Source: Dipteris shenzhenensis
Lineage: Eukaryota > Polypodiophyta > Polypodiopsida > Gleicheniales
Assembly: GCA_047967505.1 (NCBI GenBank)
Contig: CM106540.1
DNA length: 64,000 bases
Strand: one strand, 5' to 3'
The position numbers and the translations under genes are program-made. Below are positions 11,019 through 21,201 of the stretch, piece after piece (within the stretch, counting starts at the first letter, position 1; each line of letters opens with the position of its first letter). The notes below the pieces were generated by a model that was not told the origin of the DNA, made no database searches, and saw only the letters and a program-made list of their open reading frames with translations.

Positions 11019-11755
11019 CTATCCAATGCCCATCAATACACGACAATACTCAAACCGCTGACTAGGTAGACTCTTCGTCAGCATATCTGCAGGGTTATCA
11101 TCTGTATGAACCTTGACAAGCTCTATGCGCTTGTCCTCAAGTACCTCCCTGATGAAATGGTACCTGACCTCAATGTGTTTGGTCTTTGCATGAAAGACTG
11201 GATTCCGTGCTAGCTGAATAGCACTCATGGAATCACTATGCAATGTCGGTATGAATCCCCAAATCTCCCACTAGCCGATCAAGCCATATAGCCTCCTTGC
11301 AACCCTCTGTGGCTGCAACATACTCAGCCTCTGTGGTAGACAAAGCAACACACTTCTGTGCGCGAGACATCCACGACACTGCACCACCTGCAAAGGTGAA
11401 CACATATCCAGAAGTGGATCTCCTACTATCCACATGCCCTACATAGTCTGAATCTGTGTACCCAAGTACACGCATGTCTCCTTTACCAAAGCAGATGCAC
11501 ATCTCCTTGGTACCCTTCATGTACCTCATGATGCACTTAACTGCCTCCCAATGCCTCTTTCCTGGATTAGCCATATACCGGCTAACAACTCCCACTGCAA
11601 ATGCAATGTCTGGTCTAGTAGCTATCATAGCATACATAAGACTCCCAACTGCTGATGCATAAGGAACCTTGGCCATCATGGCCCTCTCCTCATCTGATTT
11701 GGGACTATCTGTATGACTCAGTTTCACATATGGAGGCAATGGAGTACTCACTGCC
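11019..11755 (-). pseudogene. Copia B pol remnant: RT tail and RNase H
   Basis: The fragment starts inside RT at VSTPLPPYVKLSHTDSPKS and runs through YASAVGSLMYAMIATRPDIA, VLGYTDSDYVGHVDSRRSTS, ALSTTEAEYVAATEGCKEAI and IWLDRLVGDLGI. After a frameshift near 11240 it continues as MHSDSMSAIQLARNP, HAKTKHIEVRYHFIRE and NPADMLTKSLPSQRF to a stop at 11019. These are the standard C-terminal copia blocks. The catalytic YVDD box and everything upstream have been deleted, and the frame is broken, so it makes no active enzyme. The frame open into 11841 crosses the deletion scar and flanking DNA and is not meaningful there. Confidence 0.92.
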
Positions 11756-11768
11756 TTTAACCCCCACA

Positions 11769-13170
11769 GAATTTCCCCATGAGATGCTATAGCTAGGTGC
11801 ACAACTGCAATCAATATATCTCGAACAACAATAGTAGCCAAAGCCTGAGGCTACATCAGCACCAGAGCCTAAGGCTACATCAGCACCAGAGCCTAAGGCT
11901 ACATCAGCACCAACACCACATGAGTTACAATGGGAGCTAGTGCCATATCAATAGTATGACTACTGTACCCAAGTGACTAAAATACCATTGGAACAACCCC
12001 CAACAAGTATTGCAGAATCATTAGGATGGCTACATGGGCACTAATTGTATCAGTAGTCCCACCAGTCCTCATCACCATCTGTCATTCTCCATCATCAAGC
12101 TAGCCAAATGCTCCAAATGTTAAAACGATTCACTAGCTTGGCCAAGGAGGAACATTCACGAGAATTGGAAAGACAGACTGGAGCGGCAATTGAAGACCAA
12201 TTCCACAGAATTGCCAAAGAGGTCAGGGCACTTCAGGCACAAATAGATGAGAAAGAGGTTGAAGAAGTACGCATGAACCAAGCTCTCTAAGCTCAAGAGA
12301 AGGCAGTGAGGGATGTGACCTCCAACCTCCACCAAAGCCAAATACAACCGACAGTAGTAGTACAAGCTATGGCAATTCTATAGACCTCCTATGACTACTT
12401 GACCTCCACACATGCTCAGCAGATGGAGGCACTAGCACAAGCTTGACTCACTCTAATCCACAAAGAAGAAGAGCTCCAAGATTTCCAAGACAAGCTTGAA
12501 GACATCCAACAATCTTTGGCAATACGCACATTTAACATTAGAGAGCTTACAAGGGACTTCAAAATCTTAAAGGACCAACTTGCTACCTCTATAGAGGCCA
12601 GCACTTCACAAGCACAAGTCTTTGACTAAGGTCCAATACCACTGAAGTCATTCCTCGACAAGCGCAGGTCACCTTGCAAATGAGATAGCTTAAGGAGACA
12701 TATACATTCATCTACCATAAATATAAAGAAAAAATGGATGAGATGCAATCCCAAAAGATAATCATCTCCAAACTTGAACTCCAATTTCTAGTGCACAACA
12801 ATGAGGCAATGGAAGGCAACACTAATGAAGTCTCACTACAATGCACAAAGGTGTTGTACCAAGAGCTTGTGGCCACTCTACAAGTGGAAGATCACCTCAA
12901 AGAATGAGTGCTTATCCAATGGAAGCAACTCCAAATCAAGATCATATCTGCTCATCCAACAATCAAATGGGAATGTTCCATAGGGACCAAAACTCTGCAC
13001 ATAATTTGCCAAGACTTGTCTGAAGATGAGAAAAATATCTGCTGCTTGTCTACACATGTCGGGTTTATAGCACTCAGGTTGGATGCTTTCATCACATATG
13101 GATGCCTCATGGGTTCTCCTCCCCTCATGGTTATTGCTAGTTTGTTGCCATTGCTATAAAGGCCATCACT
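11769..13170 (+). pseudogene. Decayed coiled-coil ORF, middle part, unknown family
   Basis: Beyond copia B the plus strand continues as broken coding sequence. First comes a 24-bp repeat (GCCTAAGGCTACATCAGCACC, three copies at about 11845-11915). Then a frame at 12108-12604 with MLQMLKRFTSLAKEEHSREL, IEDQFHRIAKEVRALQAQID, LEDIQQSLAIRTFNIRELT and similar heptad-like, charged sequence typical of a coiled coil, interrupted by TAA/TAG codons. A second frame at 12740-13160 carries SQKIIISKLELQF and a less polar tail. No zinc knuckle, protease or known domain was seen. It appears to continue the ORF that begins at 10104. Function unknown. Confidence 0.45.
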
Positions 13171-13216
13171 ATTATTTGCAAGGCATGACATAACTGACAT
13201 CCCACCCTTTCTGCTG

Positions 13217-14429
13217 ATGATCCCATCGCACCAACAAAAAGAAGTGTCAGAAGATGATAAGGCCTATCTCACATTCAACTTCCCATATCTAACCACTCTC
13301 TATGCGAACCTCATAACCTCACTTACCCTTGCTGCTACCACCCTCTTAACCTTGCCCAAGCTCCATCCTAACATCTACTCCCTTCATCGTCTCTTTGCCC
13401 ATGCCTCTCACCACTTTCAACTAACCCAAGAGTGACAAGCCCCTCACACCTAGGTTCTTCCCTTCCCTTGCTAATCCTACCCTCGAGGATTACCAAGCTG
13501 CTCAAACCATTTTCGCAGTTCTTCCCCACCTCCCCTGTGATCCCCCTTCCACAACTAACACTCTTCCATATTTCTCCCCCATGTCCCCAGATTCTCTCCC
13601 TACCTCGTCATCACCTCCGACACTACTTGTGCTGCCATCATCAAAAAATGACCCAGTATTTGATTTTGAATATCAGGATCTAGATAATCCAATTCGTACT
13701 CCCATGCCAAATTGCAATGATGGGTATGATTTTGATGTGATACCACTTCCCAGTAGCCCCATCAAGGATTTCTGAAGCAAATATCTTGATATGAAAACTC
13801 GAGGCGGATGGACCCTGGACAACTTCCCTACTAACCTTCATCAGCGTCAAATTAGTGAACATTGGGTAAGCAAGTTGGATCCACAACCTGATTGGCACCA
13901 TCCCAAGCTCTTTGATGTAATCTTCTTGAAAGAGTACCTACGTGCACCTCCATGTCTCAGAACCCATCCCAAGTTTTATGCAGTTCCACGACATCATATA
14001 TGGGAAGCCAACATACACACTTTGGGCGAAGATCGCACCTTGGCCAATGATCGAGCCATACTCTAGTGTAGAATGAAATATCCAAAGCACACTGATCCGA
14101 GCACTTTAACAGCATGAGAAAATAATGTGCGGCAACATTGACTGCTTCCTTCGCCAAAGTGCTATCTTTTGCAAAACATTGGAATATATTCTAGAGTCCC
14201 CAACCACAGCGACCACCATTTGCCTCCACTCATTTTCAATCCCAATGAATGGATCGATGCTCATATTACAAGCCGACTCTATCAAAGAGTCATCTTTCTA
14301 GAAGCATGCCACATATCTCTGTTCGAACAAAGGGTGGATACAGGCTACCTAGAAATTGAGCAAAAATTGTATGGTGCCAAGGCTTTACAACAGGATCGAC
14401 TGGCACGACACAAGTTCCATAGCCACTAG
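13217..14429 (+). pseudogene. Decayed coding sequence of unknown family, 3' part
   Basis: One frame from 13581 to 14429 stays largely open with three or four stops. It includes DPVFDFEYQDLDNPIRTPMP, GGWTLDNFPTNLHQRQISEH, DPQPDWHHPKLFDVIFLKEY, FYAVPRHHIWEANIHT and NEWIDAHITSRLYQRVIFLE. A different frame at 13217-13435 is rich in Thr, Leu and Pro. The composition looks like genuine old coding sequence rather than chance, but no family was recognised. It probably belongs to the same element as the ORF pieces at 10104-13170. Confidence 0.4.
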
Positions 14430-14614
14430 ATTACACGCATGGCATCCCAACTCCGTGATCACAATAAGCCATAACCCGAGGATGGGTAATAAAATGGATC
14501 CAAGAGTATGTTGTCTCTGTGCCAACATGGACTTAGGTAGTATAGAATCTGTGTAGAGTAGTGGCAAAGCTCTGCTTTTACTTGCATAAGGCTAGGAATA
14601 ATCTCTCTTGGGAA

Positions 14615-14800
14615 TCCTCAACATGCAAGTTCTACTTGCAACTCCTACATGCATGTTCTACATGCAAGTTCTACATGCAAGATGCAACTCCTACACACAA
14701 CATGCAACTTGCAACTCCTACATGCAAGTTCTATATGCAAGTTCTACTTGTAGAGAGAGAATGTCTTACAATTCCTACATGCAGAGAGAGAAGCTCTCCA
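14615..14800. repeat. Short-unit array (CTACATGCAAGTT)
   Basis: At least ten copies of a 14-16 bp motif, variants of TCCTACATGCAAGTTCTA and TTGCAACTCC, follow each other. GAGAGA patches interrupt the array near 14752 and 14781. Confidence 0.8.
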
Positions 14801-14974
14801 ACTTATATAAATACCCCATAATGGAATGAAGCCCACAGTCTTTGGGGCATTGTGTTGAGTTCTACTTTGGTATTCTAAGAAATTGTCTCAAGTGCCCATG
14901 CTTCCTTGCACTCCACATCCAAAAGCATGTCCTAACCTTGCAACTCCTCCCCTCTCCTCCAACCTTGCAACCCA

Positions 14975-15130
14975 TCCTTTTCCTCCTCCTCCTCCTCCTC
15001 CCTCCTCCTCCTCCTTCCTTCTCATCCTCCTCCCGCCTCCTCCCTCCTCCTCCTCCTCCTCCTCCTCCTCCCTTCTCCTATATCTTCTCCTCCTTCCTTC
15101 TCCTCTCTCTTCTTTCCCCCCTACACCCTT
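14975..15130. repeat. CCT/CTT trinucleotide tract
   Basis: A nearly pure pyrimidine block dominated by TCC repeats (about 14980-15070), then a mixed CT tract to 15122. The open frames across it (poly-Ser, Leu and Pro) come from the repeat and are not treated as genes. Confidence 0.85.
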
Positions 15131-15335
15131 AGAGCCTCAACCCTTGACCTCCATGAACTACAAGGGGGACGAGTTCTCCACCATGTACTCTACCCTAAAC
15201 CTTGGACCCTCCTTCTAACCCTTGAACCTCTTCTAAACTCTGGAACCTCTCTTTGAACCTTGGAACTCCCTTCTAAACTGTGAACCTCCCGCTAACCCTT
15301 AAACTCCTCCTAAACCCTTCAACCCCCAATGAAGG
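15131..15335. repeat. Degenerate AACCCTT-like array, about 25-bp unit
   Basis: Repeated variants of CCTTGGAACCTCCTTCTAA and AACCCTTGAACCTC occur eight or nine times. The core AACCCTT is close to the plant telomere unit read in the C-rich direction, but the spacing is irregular, so this is an interstitial look-alike rather than a telomere. Confidence 0.6.
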
Positions 15336-16600
15336 TGAAAGCCTTCATTACCCCAACCATGATTACACACATTCCTTTCACACATGAATGCACTGTGTTT
15401 GCTTACCATACTTAAGCCTATGTCTCTCACTAGAATCTGACTCGAGGTCCTAAGCTACACTTATACTACAAACGACAACACCGATATATTTGTAGATGAC
15501 AAAAAGCCTCGGAACCCTGCATACTGAGAATACCCTGCTCTTCCGACGGAAGCCGTGGGAAAGAGCAAATAGCTTCTTAAGTAACATGACTAGAGGCAAT
15601 GTACTCTACTTTTGTACTGGATAATGTTAAACATTCTTGGTGTCATGAGGATTGATGGACAGGTCCATCAAAAATCATGAGACGGTTGGTCCATAAACAT
15701 GTCTAAAATCTATGGATAACCTTCTAGGGCACATGTTGTAACCTTCTGCGAGATAGGAGAAATATGTAATCTTCCACGACTGACGGTTGGTCCACAAACA
15801 TGTCCAAAATCTATAGATAATCTTTTGGGGCACCTGTTATTTGATCCACAACTCTCTCATAGGAATCTAGGGAACCACCTTTAGTTGGAGAAGGTGAAGA
15901 ATGTGTATCGTGTACCACGAGAAGGGCACCTCCACATACCTCTTCACATGCCCTACTCATGAAGGCCAAAATCAAGTTACACTACACCTCGGGTCAACCC
16001 TTGTTGTGATTAGCATGGTCTTGGTCATGTGTTAGGTCACTTGAATGAAGGGGATTTCTAGAAAGTCATTCAAATAGTATAAGATCTAGATTTAGGGATT
16101 TTTGATGCAACTATGGCTTAGGGGAGGGGGAGCTGTCACTCATAAATATGTAAGCATAGCACATGGGTTTAACAAAAGGAAATTTTAAAATCTTTCTTTT
16201 GCACCTTTTTACATACAGAAGGATACCATTTAATGGGGCTATTCATAGATTAAATAGAAACAGGGAGTTTTTTATAAATAAAAATTTCAGAGATAAGAGA
16301 TTTTAAAATCAGAGGAATTACAAATAAAGAACCCCTCGAGAGCTTGCATTGCTACATATGTGTATATATATCTCTCTCTCTTCTATTATAACATTTGCAC
16401 AATTCAAGAAAGCATTCTATTCTCTTATATAATCATTGTGTTTCCTTCAAAGGCCATGTAACAATCTAATTTATGTGTTGCCACAACATATAACATGTCG
16501 GTTAGAGCTTAGAGTAAGAACCCATGCCTTGTGTGCATTAAGCATAATACTCCAAGGTCCAACAAGGGGCTATTCACACACTGATCTAGACAGAATTTCT
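15336..16600. other. No gene recognised; 60-bp direct repeat and AT-rich DNA
   Basis: GACGGTTGGTCCATAAACAT through a GATAACCTT..GGGGCAC-like end occurs at about 15681-15745 and again at about 15781-15838, about 100 bp apart. The rest has only short frames. A CT microsatellite of about nine bases lies at 16371-16382. Confidence 0.5.
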
Positions 16601-16609
16601 TGAGATGAT

Positions 16610-17135
16610 AAAGTTTGTTGAAAGGATCACACACTAGTTGACACCATCAAACTGCTTATAGGATAAAGGCAATAGTGTAGTGAAGGAGAATATTAATGAT
16701 TTATCCCCACGATTCTTTTCAAGGACTAAAAACCAATATGTTGACCAAGAGGTTAACTATCGACCAGTCAGTGGAAGGCAAGAAATGGTTGGTGGGAGGC
16801 AAGGACAAGAAACAGCTGGTGGGAGGTAGCTTCTCTAGATGTTAAGTATGTTCAATGAAGGAGAAGATTAATGGTTTCTTCCCACGATTCTTTCAAAGGA
16901 CTGAAAATTGACCAAGAGATTGACTATCGACGACTGGTTGTTGGCAGTCATATTTACTAGCTTCTCTAGGTATTAAGTTGTTGAAAGGGACGCGACACCA
17001 TCAAACTGCTTATAGGACGAAAGCGATAGTGCAGTGAAGGAGAAGGTTAATGATTCCTTCCTATGATTCTTCCCAAGGAATGAATACCAATATGTTGACC
17101 AAGAGATTGACTATCAACATGGTCATCGGAGGCAA
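16610..17135. repeat. Tandem repeat, three units of about 150-220 bp
   Basis: Each unit carries GACACCATCAAACTGCTTAT (first and third units), GTGAAGGAGAA..TTAATG, CCACGATTCTT, TTGACCAAGAG and TTGACTATC. Starts are near 16615, 16845 and 16978. The units differ by indels, and GGTGGGAGGCAAG is further duplicated inside the first. Confidence 0.75.
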
Positions 17136-17468
17136 GGAAATGAGAATGAAAATGTTGTTCACAGCGACAAAGGGATTCCCTCTGGGTCTCAAGCTATGAA
17201 AAGAAAAGAAAGGTTATTATTGAGCTAGCTCTAATCCATGTTAGAAATGGCTCGCAGAGAAAGAACGAGAGAGAGAGAGAGAGAGAGTCATAATAAAGTA
17301 AGTGTATTCATGAACTAAAAGATGGTCATATAGACCTTACATCCTTCTAGTTGTTGAGGTATGACTCTTACAAAACTAGACTTGGGAAGGTAACTGTAAT
17401 GACAAAGACTATGTTTCATTTGAATTTTGTAATTTTATCATATAACCACAAGTCTCTTTTTTATAAAA
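17136..17468. other. No gene recognised; GA microsatellite
   Basis: A GA run lies at about 17266-17287. The rest is AT-rich, with nothing recognised. Confidence 0.4.
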
Positions 17469-18335
17469 TTGAATTTAGCACATAGTGATTTAAATTTGGC
17501 ACATAGCACTTTGCATTCAATACATAACACTTTGCATTCTGCACATAGTACTTTGCATTTCACACAACCACAAATTTGTATACAGGGAGAGTTGGCACAT
17601 TTCCTCTCCAACATGGCCTTCCTTGGTTCATGTCAATTTCCATTTATCACAAAGAAATTTGAATTTAGCACATAACAATGTGAATTTGAGACAACAATTT
17701 GTACTTAGCACATAGTACTTTGCATTTAGTGCATAATTACACATTTGTGTGGGAGGAGAGTTACAAAATAAATTTGAAGACACTTTACAAAGATTGTAAT
17801 TCAAAGAAAGTGAAATTGACTTTAGATATTAGAGATGAGATAAGTTGTTATTGTATTATGTAATTAGATTGCAATTTGCAATTTGCATTTAGCATATGAC
17901 CTCATATTTTGTTTTTATTTAGCACATATCACTTTGAATTCGGTAATAGCACTTTGCATTCTATACATAGCACAGTTCCTCTCCAAAAATTATAAGACCA
18001 AGGGATGTACTCTTCCTTGGATTCATTTCAATTTGTTTCAACACAGAGCAATTTGAATTTAGTGCATAACAATTTGAATTTGACACATAGCACTTCACAT
18101 TTGGCATATAGTACTTTGTAGTTAGCACATAACCAGACATTTGTGTGGGGGGAGAGTTGGCACACTTCTTCTCCAAAAATTATAAGACAAAGGAACGTGC
18201 TCTTCCGTGGATTCATATTGACTTGCATTTAGCGCATAGCAACTTGAGTTTGGTAAATAACACTTTGCATTTGTCAAGCACTTTGAATTTGGCAAATAAG
18301 ACTTTGCATATTGTAGCACGATTTTTTTCAACATT
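17469..18335. repeat. Two-level tandem array (about 23-bp unit in about 200-bp blocks)
   Basis: The short unit is TTTAGCACATAGCACTTTGCA with variants and recurs some twenty times. Groups of it are separated by a second conserved stretch, GAGAGTTGGCACA-TTCTCTCCAA followed by a TATAAGACCAAGG and TTCCTTGGATTCAT segment (about 17587, 17970 and 18150). The result is a higher-order repeat. Frames open on either strand are explained by the repeat. Confidence 0.8.
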
Positions 18336-18599
18336 ACAAGATCCAACTGTGAATGCTTGCTAAATAGATTGGTGTCAAGCAGCAAGCTCTTGTTTCAATA
18401 GTGTGCTCTTTGTTTTGACAAGGACCATTACTTCGTGAGAATTATCTTATAATATAATCAAGTCCTATGGCTTTGCCATGGGAAAGTACAGTAGTGCAGA
18501 TAACAGTGAGGCCATATGGATGGCTCGTTCTTTTCCAAGATGAGGCTAGGAATGACGTGAAGAAGTCAAAACTGATAGCAGTATGGGCTTTTAGCTGAT

Positions 18600-19395
18600 C
18601 TTCATTCCAAGAAAAGGCTAATTGGAAGGATGACTTCAAAACTGATAGCATAGGCTTAAGGCTTTTGTCATAGCCCATCTTCTTGAGATTAGGAAGGCAA
18701 ATTGGATCATAGAAGAAGGTCCATACATAAAAGCTACGTTCTCTAGGACCCAAGAGTTAAATGCTGCCTCACTATCTCCTCTGTGATATACCCTATATTG
18801 TACCTCCAAGACCCACTTTCAGCCTCCCTCGAAACCACATACCATACCTAGAAGTTGGAGTGCTGCCCTGCCCATTTGTCTAGCTCTCAGTGTAGCATTA
18901 TATCCTCCTCCCTTTTGTTTGCAAAAACAAGATAGATCTCTGTTGTCTCTTCAAGATCCTTCAGAATTGCGCTTATAATCAATTGATGCATGGGAGTTAT
19001 ACCTTTCCCTCCTGCCAGCATAGCGCATTTCTTCATGTATCCTGGCTTCCCCTCCACTATAAACTGGCCTCTTCCTATGTATTTGATGTGCCCCACTGGC
19101 CCTTTCACTTCCATAGTTCCCCCCATAGCTAGAGAGTCCAGATGTTGAGACAGCATCCCTCTTGGAGGGAAATTGGAGTGCCACCTTTGAAGTAGACCTT
19201 GATCAGCAATTCAAAGTACTCTACATCGTCATCCGAGCTCACAGGTGTGCTGGCTTGCATGTATAGCTTCCCTTCGATCTTTGCTGATAGAAATATGTGC
19301 TTCCCCACAGGTAGACCCAGAATATGGTCCTTGCTGGGCAAAGCAAATTGGAACAGCCTTATGTCGTGGTGGCTGAGAACCTGTTTGCTGATCAG
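18600..19395 (-). pseudogene. Nitrate reductase pseudogene (FAD/NAD(P)H reductase domain)
   Basis: The minus strand encodes the C-terminal flavin reductase part of plant NAD(P)H nitrate reductase, the cytosolic enzyme that reduces nitrate to nitrite. In order: [60 protein letters not shown], then (after a small frame slip near 19160) [36 protein letters not shown] (the nucleotide-binding GG.GITP motif), LVFANKREEDIML, then ELDKWAGQHSNF and a degraded C-terminus NLKKMGYDKSL. Where functional enzymes have RAYTPVSS this copy reads MQASTPVSS, changing the FAD-binding R..TPVS arginine. Several stops and at least two frameshifts kill it. The molybdenum and heme domains are absent. No poly(A) tract was found, so DNA-level duplication is as likely as retroposition. 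Confidence 0.9.
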
Positions 19396-19439
19396 ATTGC
19401 CTTAATCTTTGAGGGCAATAGGTCTAGAATACCTTTACC

Positions 19440-20440
19440 TGCAGCATCCAAAGCTGAGGCCCCGTGCTGCTTATCTGACTCGGCCCCCTTCTTGTGGTCT
19501 GCAACGAGATCAAGGTAAGCCATACAATCTTTGAATTCTGACTGTTTGTGGGAAAAGATTGGTAACAGGCGAGTGTCGTTCGCAAGAAAAACTTTCGCAT
19601 ACGGGTGCTCTGGCAGAATCTTCAGCTTTAAGTCGACCTTCTACAGTGCCAGCAGGAAACGCTGAATTTATAAACCTTATCCTGCTTCGAAAAACCTTGA
19701 ACCCTATATCTCCCTGAAATTACAGAAAGACAAGCCCCTCCAATGGCTTTATCTAGTGCTGAGGAATCTTCAGCCCCAGTGGTGTTCAGGTCTGGGCCAG
19801 TCTCCAAAGGGCCGCCATCTACATGCTCTGCTCCACACAACAAAACTTCGGTGTCTTGATGTAAAGTCTCCGTCCTCTGCTCTTCTAACTCCGAGACAGC
19901 TGAACCTGCCCCAAGCTGCAGACTACAAGGAGGGTCTTGTTCGTCCATAGAGAAAGAGAAGCTGCGCGCCCAAGGGGCTTGGTAAGACTCCTCACACAGA
20001 AACGTGAACCGCAGCAAACTCCAAACAACGAAATAACGCAGGATGGGCGGACAATGAGCATCCCACCTTCATGGCTTGCCTCAAAAGCTACGAATACTCT
20101 TCCTTGATTGTCCAAAAAACAAAAACAACTACGACACAGGGAAACAGAAAGGGAGGGCTTACCTGCGCAATTCGATAGGGCAGCGAAGTTCTGCAAAAAA
20201 TACACTTCTTCCGGGAGTCCAAGGGGGAAATTGGGCATAGGCACCTGCCACAAGAGGGGTAGAGCTCGGAGATTGCAAAGGACAGGGATGGAAGATGGGG
20301 TTTGAGCACAATAAGATGTGGAATTGTGCAGGAAATGGCTGCAATTTGGGGAGGGGAAGGCAAAAAGAATGTTGGAGGAAGGGAAGGGGGGTTTGCTAGG
20401 AATTCAAGCTTTTGCCGCCATAGCCATCCACTCATGGAGA
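19440..20440 (-). CDS. Candidate split gene of unknown product
   Basis: This block is richer in G+C than its surroundings and has coding character on the minus strand, but I cannot name the product. Possible pieces: an exon near 20253-20163 ending at a GTAAGC donor (PMPNFPLGLPEEVYFLQNFA); a long frame 20017-19628 with MDEQDPPCSLQLGAGSAVSE and YRVQGFSKQDKVYKFSVSC; and, after a possible TGTAG acceptor at about 19642, KVDLKLKILPEHPYAKVFLA and DTRLLPIFSHKQSEFKDCMA to about 19440. The exon joins are guesses. It lies directly upstream of the nitrate reductase pseudogene and ends close to where that homology starts, so it could be host sequence invaded by, or co-duplicated with, the reductase piece. 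A decayed gene is equally possible. Confidence 0.35.
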
Positions 20441-21198
20441 GCTTTCATGAAAGGCTAGGGAGTATGTAGCCCCTGATCTCTAGCATTTGTGTGTACGCAA
20501 AAAGGAAAGAAGAGCCAATAGTGCAAGAGAAGGAAGAGGAGTTACAATGGAGAGAAGGAAGAGGAGTTACAAAGGAGACGTTTTGACAGTTCGGTGCCGT
20601 TTGAGGTAGGAGGGTTTATTGCCATTTTTAATATTTGTATTTCCAATTCCTAAAACTATGACATGTGGCTCCACGAGAAGCTAGTATTTCATTCCATGGC
20701 ACAATGCTACCTGACTTAACGTTAATAAAAACTATAATGCACTGCAATAACTAGGAACTTGCATAACTGCCAGCATGCCAACCATACACGCAATAAGTTA
20801 AAGCAGTAGCTCAAAAAAATTCACTGTTCCATATAACCAGTAGCAAATGGACCTCTGAAGATGCAGAAGATATTTTCAGCAGTCCTGTATGAAATTTGAA
20901 TAACACAGCAATGACAAAACAAACACCGCTACAAAGTTTTCATCCGATCCACAAAATATAAACTTGAAACAAATGAAATTGATTCCTCTCCCACAGTTCC
21001 ATAAAGTACCAGTACACATATGGACTATGAACAAATCTAACATTGACATAGCTCTCTTGTGTTCATAGAAATTGCATGGAAAAATCAACACTGCTATAGA
21101 GTTACTGATCTTCAAAGAATATTACACAGCTCCCAAGGCAACACATGGCTCCACCATCTAGAAAATTTACAGCAACTACACCAATAAACAAAACACAT
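20441..21198. other. Intergenic, 3' flank of the dioxygenase gene
   Basis: AT-rich, with no frame of note. The part nearest 21200 is probably the 3' untranslated region of the minus-strand dioxygenase gene. Confidence 0.35.
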
Positions 21199-21201
21199 TT
21201 A

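Larger units (their letters stand above)
10795..11768 (-). mobile_element. Copia B: internally deleted LTR retrotransposon with intact target duplication
   Basis: The element keeps a full 3' LTR (10795-10965), the pol 3' end (about 11019-11755) and only the first 15 bases of the 5' LTR (11754-11768, TGTGGGGGTTAAAGG on the minus strand). It is flanked by the 5-bp direct repeat GAATT (10790-10794 and 11769-11773), so both original ends survive. A deletion joined base 15 of the 5' LTR to the middle of RT, removing the primer site, gag, protease, integrase and most of RT. It cannot move on its own. It belongs to the same LTR family as the copy at 13-183. Confidence 0.88.

Noticed and set aside
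14842-15218. Pro/Ser/Leu-rich frames of 96 and 111 codons
   Set aside because: By-products of the CCT trinucleotide tract.
15131-15335. Possible telomere
   Set aside because: AACCCTT-like words are irregular and interrupted by other sequence; interstitial degenerate repeat only.
17469-18335. CRISPR-like appearance of short regularly spaced repeats
   Set aside because: Units are degenerate, spacers are themselves repeated, and the context is a plant nuclear genome; it is a higher-order tandem repeat.
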